A model generated the notes under the pieces. That model worked only from the letters and a program-made list of their open reading frames with translations, searched no databases and was not told the origin of the DNA. 64,000 nucleotides of DNA from the NCBI RefSeq assembly GCF_040782645.1, contig NZ_CP160403.1, positions 1,612,001 to 1,676,000 on the forward strand. Direction: 5' to 3'. The translations under genes were made by a program, and so were the position numbers. Within the stretch, counting starts at the first letter, position 1; the number at the start of each line of letters is the position of its first letter. Below are positions 1 to 8,810 of the stretch, piece by piece. The DNA is from Streptomyces sp. HUAS ZL42. GTDB lineage: Bacteria; Actinomycetota; Actinomycetes; Streptomycetales; Streptomycetaceae.

Positions 1-99
1 CGGGCGATCACTTCCTCACCGTACGACTGACACAAGATGTCAGCCATGGGGCCGTAGCGTCACCTCACACACCGGCGAACAGCCCCAGGGAGACAGCGC

Positions 100-471
100 G
101 TGATCAGCGGATACGTCATCGGCGAAAGCCTCCGGCCAGGCTCCGAGTTCGAGCCCCGCGGCCTGCGTCTGCGCAGAGTCGGCCGACTCGACGTCTCCTC
201 CAGCGCCACCGACGCCCAGCCCGACCGATGGACGCTCGTCGAATGGGAGGCCGACGACGAGGACGCCGACCGGATCGCCGAGGCGCTCGCCGCCGTGCTG
301 GAGCCGGAGAACGGGTGGTACGCCGACTTCACCGTCGGGGACGAGCGGGTCGTCGTGTTCGCCGGGAAGGTCTTCCGCTACCGGCGCGGCGACGAGGCGG
401 GCCGCGCCGAAGCGGTCGCGTACGGGCGGTCGGCGGGGACGCCCGGGCACCAGCTCGACTGGGAGGAGTGA
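100..471 (+). CDS. Hypothetical protein, 123 aa
   Basis: I do not recognise a family. The product is a small acidic soluble protein with no signal peptide or membrane segment and a high content of Glu, Asp and Arg. The GTG start at 100 follows a purine-rich AGGGAGA stretch, and third codon positions are strongly GC-rich, as in real genes of this genome. A hairpin at 651-676 closes the unit downstream. It stands alone and convergent to the next gene, so context gives no hint of function. Confidence 0.7.
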   Translation: MISGYVIGESLRPGSEFEPRGLRLRRVGRLDVSSSATDAQPDRWTLVEWEADDEDADRIAEALAAVLEPENGWYADFTVGDERVVVFAGKVFRYRRGDEAGRAEAVAYGRSAGTPGHQLDWEE

Positions 472-650
472 CCAGGTCGCAGAGACTACGGCCGCACGGA
501 CCACGAAGGCTCCGGCGGCCACCGCCCACAAGGCCCCCCGACAAGGCCGGCCCGGAAGACCACACCCAGACGATCAAGGGCGCCGCCGCCAAGTCCGCAT
601 CGACCCGGACGGCTTCCCGCCACAAGGCGTGATCGGGCCCGGCCGTGCGA

Positions 651-676
651 AAGGGCCCGCCTGAGTGCGGGCCCTT
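651..676. terminator. Bidirectional hairpin terminator
   Basis: AAGGGCCCGC and GCGGGCCCTT form a perfect 10-bp stem around the 6-nt loop CTGAGT. It lies between the plus-strand gene ending at 471 and the minus-strand gene ending at 700. The A and T ends of the stem give short U tracts in both directions, so it can serve both convergent genes. Confidence 0.75.
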
Positions 677-699
677 CGTAGTACCGGGACGGTTTCCGT

Positions 700-1146
700 T
701 CACAGGTCGCGCGGTGGCCGGTCGAACGGGTCAGGGGCGTCCTCCTGCCGGACCACGCACAGGGCCCAGATGATGAACGCCGAGAAGGCGATCATCACGA
801 TCGACCAGACCGGGTAGTACGGCAGGTCGAGGAAGTTGGCGATGATGACGAGTCCCGCGATGGCCACCCCGGAGACGCGGGCCCACGTAGCCACCTGGAA
901 GAGTCCGATGCTGACGAGCACGGCGAAGGCCCCCAGGACGACGTGGATCCAGCCCCAGCCGGTGAGGTCGAACTCGAAGACGTAGTTGCGGGTCGTGACG
1001 AAGATGTCGTCCTCGGCGATCCCCATGATGCCCCGGAAGATGTCGAGCACGCCCACGATCGTGAGCATCACGGCTGCGAAGACCGTCAGTCCCGCAGCCC
1101 ATCGGTGCTTGGCCGTCGGTGCTTGCGCGCGGTGCGTCGCGGTCAT
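700..1146 (-). CDS. Four-helix membrane protein, DUF7144-like
   Basis: The 148-aa product has four hydrophobic segments (roughly residues 18-38, 63-85, 88-105 and 108-130), with a WGWIHVVLGAF stretch in the second. This layout fits the small actinobacterial integral membrane family usually labelled DUF7144, whose function is unknown. The family call is from memory of its pattern. The gene is followed by the convergent hairpin at 651-676. It heads a run of minus-strand genes for small membrane or hypothetical proteins. Confidence 0.75.
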   Translation of the reverse strand: MTATHRAQAPTAKHRWAAGLTVFAAVMLTIVGVLDIFRGIMGIAEDDIFVTTRNYVFEFDLTGWGWIHVVLGAFAVLVSIGLFQVATWARVSGVAIAGLVIIANFLDLPYYPVWSIVMIAFSAFIIWALCVVRQEDAPDPFDRPPRDL

Positions 1147-1179
1147 CGTGCTGCCTCGTTTCGGTCTCGTGCGGTGTCC

Positions 1180-1635
1180 TCAGTGACCGGAGGGGTCGGG
1201 GCCCGGGCGGCCCGACGCGCCGGAGCCGCTCAGTACCAGTTCCTTCGCCCTGCGGTACTCGTCGTCCGTGATGTCGCCGCGGGCGCGGATCTCGGACAGC
1301 TTGGCGAGTTCGTCGGCGCTGCTGGTCCCGCCCTTGGCGGTGTCCCGGACGTAGCTGTCGAAGGCCTGCTGCTGCGCCTGCGCCTGCGCCATCTCGCGGC
1401 GGCCCATGTCCTTCCCGCGGGAGACGACGTAGACGAAGACTCCCAGGAAGGGCAGGACGATGCAGAACACCAGCCAGCCGGCCTTGCCCCAGCCGCTCAT
1501 GGTGTCGTCACGGAAGATGTCCACGACGACCCGGAAGAGCAGGACGAACCACAGGATCCACAGGAAGAACCACAGCATCGTCAGGAAGGCGCTCGCCAGC
1601 GGGAAGTCGTAGGCGAGATACGTCTGCGCGCTCAT
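1180..1635 (-). CDS. Membrane protein with PLDc_N-like N-terminus and SHOCT domain
   Basis: The 151-aa product starts with two strong membrane segments joined by a short cytoplasmic loop (FRDDTMSGWGKAGW), typical of the phospholipase D nuclease N-terminal type anchor. A polar linker rich in Gln and Ala follows. It ends in a SHOCT motif (DELAKLSEIRARGDITDDEY), a short C-terminal module seen in many oligomeric membrane proteins. The ATG at 1635 is preceded by GGAGGAGA, which favours it over upstream in-frame starts. The role is unknown; such proteins may be stress or envelope factors, which is only a guess. Confidence 0.8.
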   Translation of the reverse strand: MSAQTYLAYDFPLASAFLTMLWFFLWILWFVLLFRVVVDIFRDDTMSGWGKAGWLVFCIVLPFLGVFVYVVSRGKDMGRREMAQAQAQQQAFDSYVRDTAKGGTSSADELAKLSEIRARGDITDDEYRRAKELVLSGSGASGRPGPDPSGH

Positions 1636-1761
1636 GTGTCTCCTCCATTCCGGGCGCTCGCCCGGCAGCCGTTCCGTGCCGTCTTCAGCGTGCCCACGGC
1701 ACGGGCCCGGCGGCCTCACCCGGGGCGGGTGATCGGAGGGGCCGCGCTCTCCCCGCGAAGG

Positions 1762-1959
1762 TCACTCCGGGAGCTGGCGCATCTCCACGACCCGCAGTCC
1801 CAGCGACTGGCAGCGGGCCAGCAGCCCGTACAGGTGGGCCTCGTCGACGACGGGTCCGAACAGGACGGTCTGGCTGGACATCACCACGTGGTCCAGCTCG
1901 GGGAAGGCCTCGGCCATCGTCTCCGACATGTGGCCGTCGACACGGATCTCGTAGCGCAT
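1762..1959 (-). CDS. Small hypothetical protein, 65 aa
   Basis: The product begins MRYEIRVDGHMSETM and looks like a small soluble alpha/beta protein, with alternating polar and hydrophobic residues and no membrane segment. A GGGAGAG ribosome site lies just before the ATG at 1959, so the longer open frame up to 2037 is not needed. Similar short proteins next to SHOCT or DUF membrane genes are common in Streptomyces. I cannot name a function. Confidence 0.7.
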   Translation of the reverse strand: MRYEIRVDGHMSETMAEAFPELDHVVMSSQTVLFGPVVDEAHLYGLLARCQSLGLRVVEMRQLPE

Positions 1960-2068
1960 GAGCTGCTCTCCCGCAGGCGGGCTGTGCCCTACCCTGCGAT
2001 CCTCCGTCCCCGCACACCGCCCGGCCTCACCCCGCACAGGTGACTCGCGGCCCGGGTCGATGCCCCCC

Positions 2069-2158
2069 GGTCGGCGCTTCCCCGGTCAGCGCTTCCCCGG
2101 TCAGCACTTCTCCGGTCAGCACTTCTCCGGTCAGTGCTTCTCCGGTCAGTGCTTCACG
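2069..2158. repeat. 15-bp tandem repeat, about six units
   Basis: Units of the type GGTCAGCGCTTCCCC begin at 2069, 2084, 2099, 2114, 2129 and 2144. They diverge only at a few positions (GC/AC/TG before CTT, CCC or TCC at the end). The last unit contains the stop codon of the minus-strand gene at 2146, so the array is built from copies of that gene's 3' end. Confidence 0.85.
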
Positions 2159-2664
2159 AAGATCTTGAACAGGACGATCAGCAGGCCGAGCAGCAGATTG
2201 ACCGAGGCGGTGACGGCCATCAGACGCCGGGGCGCCCCGGCATGTCGTGCCGCGGCCACCGACCAGCCCACCTGCCCCGCCACGGCGACCGCCAGCGCCA
2301 GCCAGAGCGCGCCCTGGACGTCGAGGCCCAGCAGCGGACTGACGGCCACGGCGGCGGACGGCGGAACGGCGGCCTTCACGATCGGCCACTCCTCGCGGCA
2401 CACGTGCAGCACGGCCCGGCGGTCCGGCGGCCGCTGTGCCAGCCGCGCCCCGAACAGTTGGGCGTGCACGTGCGCGATCCAGAACACCACGCCGGTGAGC
2501 AACAGCAGGAGCACCAGCTCCAGGCGCGGGAAGTCGCCCAGGGTGCCGGCGCCGAGGACCACCGAGGCGGCCAGCATGGATCCGTAGACGCCCCCGGTGT
2601 AGTCGGCCCTGGTCCGGGACCCGGCGCGGCGCGCCCCGGCGGAGCCGTGCTCGGTCGTGGGCAT
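2146..2664 (-). CDS. Integral membrane protein, paralogue of the 29.1 kb gene
   Basis: The 172-aa product has four to five predicted helices after a polar N-terminus of about 24 residues. Landmarks are YGSMLAASVVLGAG, AHVHAQLFG, EEWPIVKAAVPP and a C-terminal VNLLLGLLIVLFKIFVKH. The protein encoded at 29070-29582 has the same landmarks in the same order (YGAVLASAMVAAL, AHGYAHLIA, DEWPLVVAMLPT, DALLGVIVVVANAIIK), so the two are paralogues. The stop codon lies inside a 15-bp tandem array. Function is unknown. Confidence 0.8.
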   Translation of the reverse strand: MPTTEHGSAGARRAGSRTRADYTGGVYGSMLAASVVLGAGTLGDFPRLELVLLLLLTGVVFWIAHVHAQLFGARLAQRPPDRRAVLHVCREEWPIVKAAVPPSAAVAVSPLLGLDVQGALWLALAVAVAGQVGWSVAAARHAGAPRRLMAVTASVNLLLGLLIVLFKIFVKH

Positions 2665-2682
2665 CGCGGTCTCTCCTCGGAC

Positions 2683-4320
2683 TCAGCGCGACGAACCGGG
2701 CGTTTCGGCCGGTTCGTCGGCGTCGGGGTGCTCCGAACGGCTCGCCCGCCCGGTCGGCAGATGCGGTGTGACGAGGAAACTGGCGAGCGTGATGCCGCCG
2801 GCGGCAAGGATCGCCGCCTTCAGCCCGTCGAGCTGCGCCGACGCGTACGAGTCCGCGAGGGCGTCGACGTCGGACGGCGGCAGCCCCGCGCGCTCGGCCG
2901 CCGAGCGCACCTGGTCGGTGGGAACGAACGTGATTCCGGCCTCCAGGGCGACACCGGTCTGTGCGCGGGCCTCCTCCGACAGCCGCGGGTCCTCCTCCAC
3001 CTGTGTGGTGAAGGCGTGGGCGAGGGCGCCGACGAGCAGCGATCCGATGAGTGCGGTGCCCAGTGCGGAGCCCAGGTTCTGGGCCGTGAACTGCAGCCCG
3101 CCCGCCTCGCTGCGCTCCTCCTCGTCCACGCTGGACTGGACGACGTTGCCCAGTTGCGAGGCGAGCAGTCCCATGCCGACGCCCAGCAGGGCCATGGCGC
3201 CGGCGAACTGTGCGTCGTCGATGACGGGGTCGATGGTGGCCAGCAGCCACACGACGGCCGCGGCCAGGGTCGCCAGGGCCAGCCGGACCACCCGGCGCGG
3301 TCCGGCCAGCCGCCCCACCCGGGAGGCGACCGTGGAGGCCAAGAGCATGGTGATCGACACCGGCAGCAGCCGCAGCCCCGTCTCGAAGGCATCGAAGCCC
3401 TGGACCACCTGCAGATACAGCGGGATGGTGAAGAACAGTCCCAGCAGGATGAGGTTCTGGCTCACCAACGTCATCAGTCCGGATCGCAGGGCGGGCTTGC
3501 GCATCAGGGACAAGTGCACCAAGGGGTCCACGCCATGGGCCTCCCGCCGCCGCTCCCAGTGCACGAACACGGCCAGCACGGCCACCCCGGCGCCGACGAC
3601 GAACAGCGTCGGAGCGAAGCCCAGGACGGTGAAGGGAGGATTGCGCGGCTGTACCCATCCCCAGGTGCCGCTCTGCAGCACACCGAGCACTCCCAGCCCC
3701 AGTCCTGCCGCCGAGAGGACGGCACCGACGCCGTCCAGCCGCAGACGGGGACCGGTCCGCGCCGACTCCTTGATCACCCGGTGGAAGAACAGGACCACCA
3801 CGACGACCACGACCTCGCCGAGGAAGACCAGCCGCCAGGTGAGGTACGTGGTCACCCAGCCGCCCAGCAGCGGGCCGACCGCGATTCCGGCACCGGCGAG
3901 TCCGCCGATGACTCCGTAGGCGACGGCACGGTCCCTCCCGCGGTAGGACTCCGCGACCAGGGCCGCCATGGCCGGCAGCACCATGGCGGCACCGAGTCCC
4001 TCGATGACCGACCAGCCGAGCGCGAGGACCCACAGCGTGGGAGCCGCGGCGGTCAGGGCCGACCCCGTGCCGTAGACGACGAGCCCGAGGAAGAACAGGC
4101 GGCGACGCCCCCACATGTCCCCCAGCCTGCCCCCGATGATCATGAAAGCGGCCATGACCAGCGCGTAGAGCGTGATGACGGCCTGGATGGCGGTGACCTC
4201 GGTGTCGAAGTCCTCGACCAGTTGACTGATGGAGACGTTCATGACGGACGTGTCCAGGACCATCAGGAACTGGGCCGTCCCCAGCACGATCAGTGCCCGC
4301 CAGTGCGTCACGGTGTCCAC
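2683..4320 (-). CDS. MFS efflux transporter, DHA2 (14-TM) type
   Basis: This is a proton-driven drug or metabolite exporter of the inner membrane. The N-terminus has the LDTSVMNVSISQL motif of 14-helix exporters, motif A (GGRLGDMWGRRR) after helix 2, and motif C-like GAGIAVGPLLGG in helix 5. About 14 hydrophobic segments are present, with a large loop before the last helix. I place the start at GTG 4320 (VDTVTHWRALIV); an in-frame start at 4431 would add 37 unlikely polar residues. The next gene upstream on the same strand is a LAL regulator, 193 bp away, which may control it. The substrate cannot be read from sequence. Confidence 0.85.
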   Translation of the reverse strand: MDTVTHWRALIVLGTAQFLMVLDTSVMNVSISQLVEDFDTEVTAIQAVITLYALVMAAFMIIGGRLGDMWGRRRLFFLGLVVYGTGSALTAAAPTLWVLALGWSVIEGLGAAMVLPAMAALVAESYRGRDRAVAYGVIGGLAGAGIAVGPLLGGWVTTYLTWRLVFLGEVVVVVVVLFFHRVIKESARTGPRLRLDGVGAVLSAAGLGLGVLGVLQSGTWGWVQPRNPPFTVLGFAPTLFVVGAGVAVLAVFVHWERRREAHGVDPLVHLSLMRKPALRSGLMTLVSQNLILLGLFFTIPLYLQVVQGFDAFETGLRLLPVSITMLLASTVASRVGRLAGPRRVVRLALATLAAAVVWLLATIDPVIDDAQFAGAMALLGVGMGLLASQLGNVVQSSVDEEERSEAGGLQFTAQNLGSALGTALIGSLLVGALAHAFTTQVEEDPRLSEEARAQTGVALEAGITFVPTDQVRSAAERAGLPPSDVDALADSYASAQLDGLKAAILAAGGITLASFLVTPHLPTGRASRSEHPDADEPAETPGSSR

Positions 4321-4513
4321 CTCGCGGAGTCGGCCCGGGACGTCGGCGGAGTCGGCCGGGCAGCGGCCCGCAGGTGCCCGGCCGCCCTTCCCATCGCATC
4401 CGAGGACGTCGCCCGGCGCCTCACCCGCCACGGGCGAAGGACGTCGGCCCGGCCGGGCGGCCGAGCGCGGAGCCGACGCGGCCCGCCGCCGCGGAGAGCC
4501 CGCCGGAGCACGG

Positions 4514-7186
4514 TCACAGCAGTCGCAGCTCGCGTGCCCGGCGCACCGCGTCGCTGCGCCGGTTCACCGCCAGCTTCCGGTAGGCGCCCTTGAGGTGGGT
4601 CTTCACCGTGTTCACCGACACGTACAGGTCGGCGGCGACCTCTTCCGTCGACATCATCTGGGCCACCCGTCGCAGCACCTCGCGCTCGCGGTCGCTCAGC
4701 GCCTCCACCACGGGCGAGGGGGGCTGCTCCTCGTGGCGGGACTGCCCTGCTCCCCGAGACGGACCGCGCGCCGGCCGGACCGCGGTCGGCCGCTGCGGCG
4801 CCGCCTCCGCGAGGAGGGGCCGGATCCATGGACCGGCCTCGAGGAACGGCCGCCGCAGCCGCTCATGCCGGGCCTCGCGGAGCGCCCGGGCGACCAGCGA
4901 GCGGGCGGCCGCGGTGTCGCCCGCCCCGTCCGCGGCCTGCGCCCGCACCAGCGCGGCCCGGACGACCACCGCCGGGCCCATCCGGCCGCCCTCGGTGCGG
5001 ATGCCGTCGAGCCGGTCGAGCGCCGCGCCGGGATTCCCCGTCACGAGCTCGACCCGGGCGGCTTCCACGGAGCAGGCCGGCTGGTCGTGGGGCACCTGGC
5101 GCAGCACGTCGGCGGCCCTGTCGGGGCGGCCCTCGGCCAGGTGGGCGGCGGAGGCCACGAGAGCGGCATGAGCTGTCGCCCAGGGGGAGGCCTCATCGGT
5201 GGAGACGTACGGCTGCGTGGCCTCCAGGGCGGCACGCGGGTCGCCCCTGGCCAGCAGCAGGCGAGAGGTGGCGAGGGCGCGGGCCGCCGCCGTCACCGGG
5301 TCCGGGCCCTCGTGACCGGTCCCGCCCGCCTCGGCGAGGAGGTCTTCGGCATCGGCCAGTTCGTCGCGGTCCACGGCCACCGCCGCCAGGACCAGCCGCC
5401 CGATGCCCGGACCGACCGGCCGGGGCGGGCCGGACCGCTCCGGCCCCGCGGCGGCGGCCAGCACCTTGCGCTCGGCGCGGCGGGGCCAGCCGTGCAGATA
5501 GTCGATCAGGGCCAGGTGGCCCAGGGACTCCGCTCGCGGCAATGCCGTGGCGGTTTCGTTCGCGCCGCCGGCCACCGTGGACAGGGCGGAGCGCGCGTCG
5601 GGGAAGCGCCCGGCCCACAGGCGTGTCGAGCCCACGTGCGTCAGCAGGAGCGCGGTGAGTTCGGGGTGCTCGTCCAGGAGGGCGGCCGGGACGTCGTGCC
5701 GCAGCGTCTCGGCCGCGTCCGCCGCCTTCTCCGCCCGCGCGGGAGAACCGGTCAGCCGGGCCGCCAGGGCTTCCAGCAGCGCACAGCTCAGCCTGGCGGC
5801 CGCCCGGTCGGGTACGTCACCGGCGAGCCCTTCCTCGGCACGACGCAGATGGGTCAGGCCGCGGTCGATGTCGCCGTGGGCCAGGTCGCGGGCCGCCCGG
5901 ACGACGTCCGTCGCGGGGCTCGTGGCCTCGGCGTCCATACCGGCGAACAGCTCCGCCAGGTCGTCGCAGCGCAGGCCCGCGAAGAGCTGTCCGATCGCCA
6001 GGTCGTCGACGAGGGCGCCGGCGGTGAACTCCCAGTCACCCGCCGCGGCGCCGTGGGCGAGCGTCGCCGAGAGGCTTCCACCGCGCCGCGACCACTGCGC
6101 GGCCCACCGGTGCAACCGGGGTTCCAGGCCGGGAAGGCGCACCCGCAGATGGGCCCGGAGGATCTCCCCGAACAGAGGGTGGAGCCGGTACCACGAGTGC
6201 CCGAGGTGCTCGACGAACGCGTTCTCGCGGTGCAGCCCGGCCAGGATGGGCTCGGCGTCCGTCCGGTGCGTCAGCGCGTTCGCCAGATCGGGGCAGAAGC
6301 GGTCCAGAACGCTCACGCGCAGCAGCAGGTCCTGTGTCTCGGCGCTCTGCCGCTTGAGCACCTCGGCCAGCAGAAAGTCGGCCACCGTACTGTGGTCGGC
6401 CTCGAACTCCTTCAGGTACGTCTCCGGATCCGGGCTCTCCTGCGCTGCCAGGGCACACAGTCGCAGGCCCGCCGCCCATCCGCGGGTGCGGTCCACGAGG
6501 GCGCCCGCGGCGTGCACGGGAAGGCGCAGGCCGTGGAGCCCCAGCAGGGTGACCGCCTCCTGCGGCGTGAAGGCCAGTTCCGCACCCCGGATCTCCGTCA
6601 TCTCGCCGGCCGCCCGGTAGCGGTGCAACGGCAGCAGCGGCTCGGTCCGGGTGACGAGGATCAGCCGCATACCCTGCCCTGCGTGGTGCAGGACGAACTC
6701 CAGCTGCTCCGCGATCACCGGGGCGGCCACCCGGTCGTACTCGTCGAGCACGACGACCACGCACGGGTCGCGGCCGCTCAGATCGGCGGCGAGCCGGGTG
6801 AGCAGCGTCCGGTCCACCCGGCCGGCGTCCGCGGGACAGCCCACCTCGTCGGGGGCCGGTACCCCGGCGACGCGCAGCGCCTCCAGCACATACGCCCAGA
6901 ACATTCCGGGGCGCTGGTCCGCCTCGTCGGCGGTGAGCCAGGCGACCGGCTGCCGCAGGCCGGCCGCCCAGTCGGCGACGAGCAGGGTCTTGCCCGCGCC
7001 GGCCGCGCCGTTGACCATGGTCAGCGGGGTCAGCAGGGCCTGGTCGAGATGCCCGACCAGGCGCTCACGCCGCAGAAAGGTGGCGGGTCTCGTCGGTAGA
7101 GCGAACCGGGTGCGCAGAAACGGGTCTCCCAGGGGATCGACACGGGAGGGGACCGATCCCGGGCCGCTCGCGTCCGTCCCATCCAT
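4514..7186 (-). CDS. Large LuxR-family regulator, LAL/MalT type
   Basis: The product of about 890 aa is an STAND-type ATP-dependent activator. A P-loop (GAAGAGKT, about residues 60-67) and a Walker B (VVVVLDEYD) are in the N-terminal NTPase. A long middle of helical TPR-like repeats rich in Ala and Leu follows, and the last 65 residues are a LuxR helix-turn-helix (LSDREREVLRRVAQ ... VNTVKTHLKGAYRKL). MalT-like proteins bind an inducer through the repeat region and then multimerise on DNA. ATG 7186 is preferred; a GTG lies five codons upstream. It sits between the MFS gene and polysaccharide locus A, so either could be its target. Confidence 0.88.
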   Translation of the reverse strand: MDGTDASGPGSVPSRVDPLGDPFLRTRFALPTRPATFLRRERLVGHLDQALLTPLTMVNGAAGAGKTLLVADWAAGLRQPVAWLTADEADQRPGMFWAYVLEALRVAGVPAPDEVGCPADAGRVDRTLLTRLAADLSGRDPCVVVVLDEYDRVAAPVIAEQLEFVLHHAGQGMRLILVTRTEPLLPLHRYRAAGEMTEIRGAELAFTPQEAVTLLGLHGLRLPVHAAGALVDRTRGWAAGLRLCALAAQESPDPETYLKEFEADHSTVADFLLAEVLKRQSAETQDLLLRVSVLDRFCPDLANALTHRTDAEPILAGLHRENAFVEHLGHSWYRLHPLFGEILRAHLRVRLPGLEPRLHRWAAQWSRRGGSLSATLAHGAAAGDWEFTAGALVDDLAIGQLFAGLRCDDLAELFAGMDAEATSPATDVVRAARDLAHGDIDRGLTHLRRAEEGLAGDVPDRAAARLSCALLEALAARLTGSPARAEKAADAAETLRHDVPAALLDEHPELTALLLTHVGSTRLWAGRFPDARSALSTVAGGANETATALPRAESLGHLALIDYLHGWPRRAERKVLAAAAGPERSGPPRPVGPGIGRLVLAAVAVDRDELADAEDLLAEAGGTGHEGPDPVTAAARALATSRLLLARGDPRAALEATQPYVSTDEASPWATAHAALVASAAHLAEGRPDRAADVLRQVPHDQPACSVEAARVELVTGNPGAALDRLDGIRTEGGRMGPAVVVRAALVRAQAADGAGDTAAARSLVARALREARHERLRRPFLEAGPWIRPLLAEAAPQRPTAVRPARGPSRGAGQSRHEEQPPSPVVEALSDREREVLRRVAQMMSTEEVAADLYVSVNTVKTHLKGAYRKLAVNRRSDAVRRARELRLL

Positions 7187-7396
7187 GGCGCTCACCACCA
7201 CTGTCCGTCAGCTCATGGGCAGCGCACCCTCGCTCAGCATCTCAGCCTTCCGGCGCATCCGCGCGGGCAACGGCTCGTGAAGGCGCTGCGGCGACTGCGG
7301 CGACTGTGACCAGTGTGACGACGTACGAAAGGGGCTTTGCGGGCTCTCGCCCGAGAGCCGTCCGGGCTGCGAGCAGTGACGGGCGGCGTCAGGGGG

Positions 7397-8620
7397 TCAG
7401 CAGCCGATGCGTGCGCGCGCCGACCGCGCCAGGCGGCGGGTCACGAGCCCGCCGAACCGGAGCGCCTCGACCGCGGCCGGCAGCGGGTCGTCCCGGCACA
7501 GCCAGGCACGTTCGGTCGCGCGCTCGCTCAGGAGATCCGGCGGAAGCCGGCCCTCCACGCGCAGCGAGGCCACCACCGACGGAAGGTCCAGTTGGCCGAC
7601 GACGAAGACTCGCCCCTCGACCTGAGGCCCGACGGGCACCTCCCGGCCGGTCAGGTCCAGGTACAGGGCGCGCACGACGTCGACGTGGTGCACGTTCTCG
7701 AAGAGGCGGAACTGGGCGCCCGTACGCGGGTTGAAGTCCACCAGCTTGTACCGTCCGTCCCGGCGGTCGTAGCGCCAGTCCAGGTCCGCCACGCCGCTGT
7801 AGCCGGTCCGGCGGCACAGGTGCTCCGCCAATCGGGCCAGTCCCGGATTGCGCAGCGCCACGGCCCGGGTGGTCACCCCGGCGTACGGCGGCCAAGAGCG
7901 CAGCTTCCGGCCGGTGAACAGGACCTTCGGCACGCCGCCCGGCCCGCAGTAGAGGTGCGTGATCCAGTCCTCCGCATGCTGCCTCGGGATGTACTCCTGC
8001 ATGAGAACCGGCGGCGGCGCGCCTCGCGGAAAACGGTCGAGCAGCTCCCGTTCGTCACGCACCCGCGTGGTGGAGCCGCTCACGGCCGGTACCCGGAGCC
8101 GGCTGAACGGCTCCAGGTTCTTCAGCACCAGCGGGTAGCCGAGTTCGCGGCCCGCGTCGACCATCTCGTCACGGTCGGTCGGCGCCCGCGAGCGCGGCGA
8201 GGGCACGCCGGCCTCCACACAGAGCCGGTGCAGGCTCGCCTTGCCGGCCAGCAGCCGCGGCAGGCCCACCGGCGTCAGAGGCAGCAAGAAGCACTCCGAC
8301 AGCAGTTCCGCGTGCTCTGCCAGCAGAATCGCCGCCTCGTCGTCGGTCGGTACCGGCACGCACCGTTCGCCGATCGCCCGGCCGATCGACAGCAGGGACT
8401 CCGTAAGACGTGCCGGTTCCTCCCGCCCGGTCGTCGGCCAGACGATCCGGCGCGTCACATGGCGCGAGAGCGCGAGAGGGGTGAAGCGGTCCTCGACGAT
8501 GGCGTGGACCGGCACACCCAGCCGCCCGAGCGTGCGGGCCACGCCCAGGCCACCGTGATGCTGTGGGTAGTTGCCGATCCTCGTGACGAGCACGGGCACC
8601 TTGTCGGGCACGGATACCAC
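7397..8620 (-). CDS. ATP-grasp ligase in polysaccharide locus A
   Basis: The product of about 407 aa is an ATP-grasp enzyme, which joins a carboxylate to an amine or similar nucleophile through an acyl phosphate. Visible parts are an N-terminal pre-ATP-grasp fold (VLVTRIGNYPQHHGGLGVAR), the nucleotide-binding lysine in YPLVLKNLEP, and the metal-binding C-terminal signature YKLVDFNPRTGAQFRLFE. GTG 8620 has a GGGAGG site 4 nt upstream; a longer frame to 8683 would run through AT-rich promoter-like DNA. It is divergent from the FAD oxidoreductase at 8811. I infer a role in decorating a sugar or building block with an amide; the substrate is unknown. Confidence 0.82.
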   Translation of the reverse strand: MVSVPDKVPVLVTRIGNYPQHHGGLGVARTLGRLGVPVHAIVEDRFTPLALSRHVTRRIVWPTTGREEPARLTESLLSIGRAIGERCVPVPTDDEAAILLAEHAELLSECFLLPLTPVGLPRLLAGKASLHRLCVEAGVPSPRSRAPTDRDEMVDAGRELGYPLVLKNLEPFSRLRVPAVSGSTTRVRDERELLDRFPRGAPPPVLMQEYIPRQHAEDWITHLYCGPGGVPKVLFTGRKLRSWPPYAGVTTRAVALRNPGLARLAEHLCRRTGYSGVADLDWRYDRRDGRYKLVDFNPRTGAQFRLFENVHHVDVVRALYLDLTGREVPVGPQVEGRVFVVGQLDLPSVVASLRVEGRLPPDLLSERATERAWLCRDDPLPAAVEALRFGGLVTRRLARSARARIGC

Positions 8621-8810
8621 CCGCCCTCCCACCACCGGGAACACACGCAGGTGAGGCCCTAGACTTGAATACCGACATTTCACCCATATTCATTATCGCG
8701 AGTAACGCGCATCGCGCCCGACACACGCACATCCCCAAGATTCGGCCGCAGCCCCACGAAAGCCGCTCCGGCCTGGGCCCGATCATGAGAGCCCCGAGGA
8801 GGGATCGACC

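Noticed and set aside
468..632. Small Ala/Lys/Arg-rich reading frame after the first gene, with a possible frame change in a run of C
   Set aside because: No convincing start with a ribosome site, and the good-codon stretch changes frame. It could be a remnant, but the evidence is too thin to call a gene.
8620..8683. Upstream GTG start for the ATP-grasp gene
   Set aside because: The added region is AT-rich and promoter-like with no ribosome site, while GTG 8620 has GGGAGG at 4 nt.
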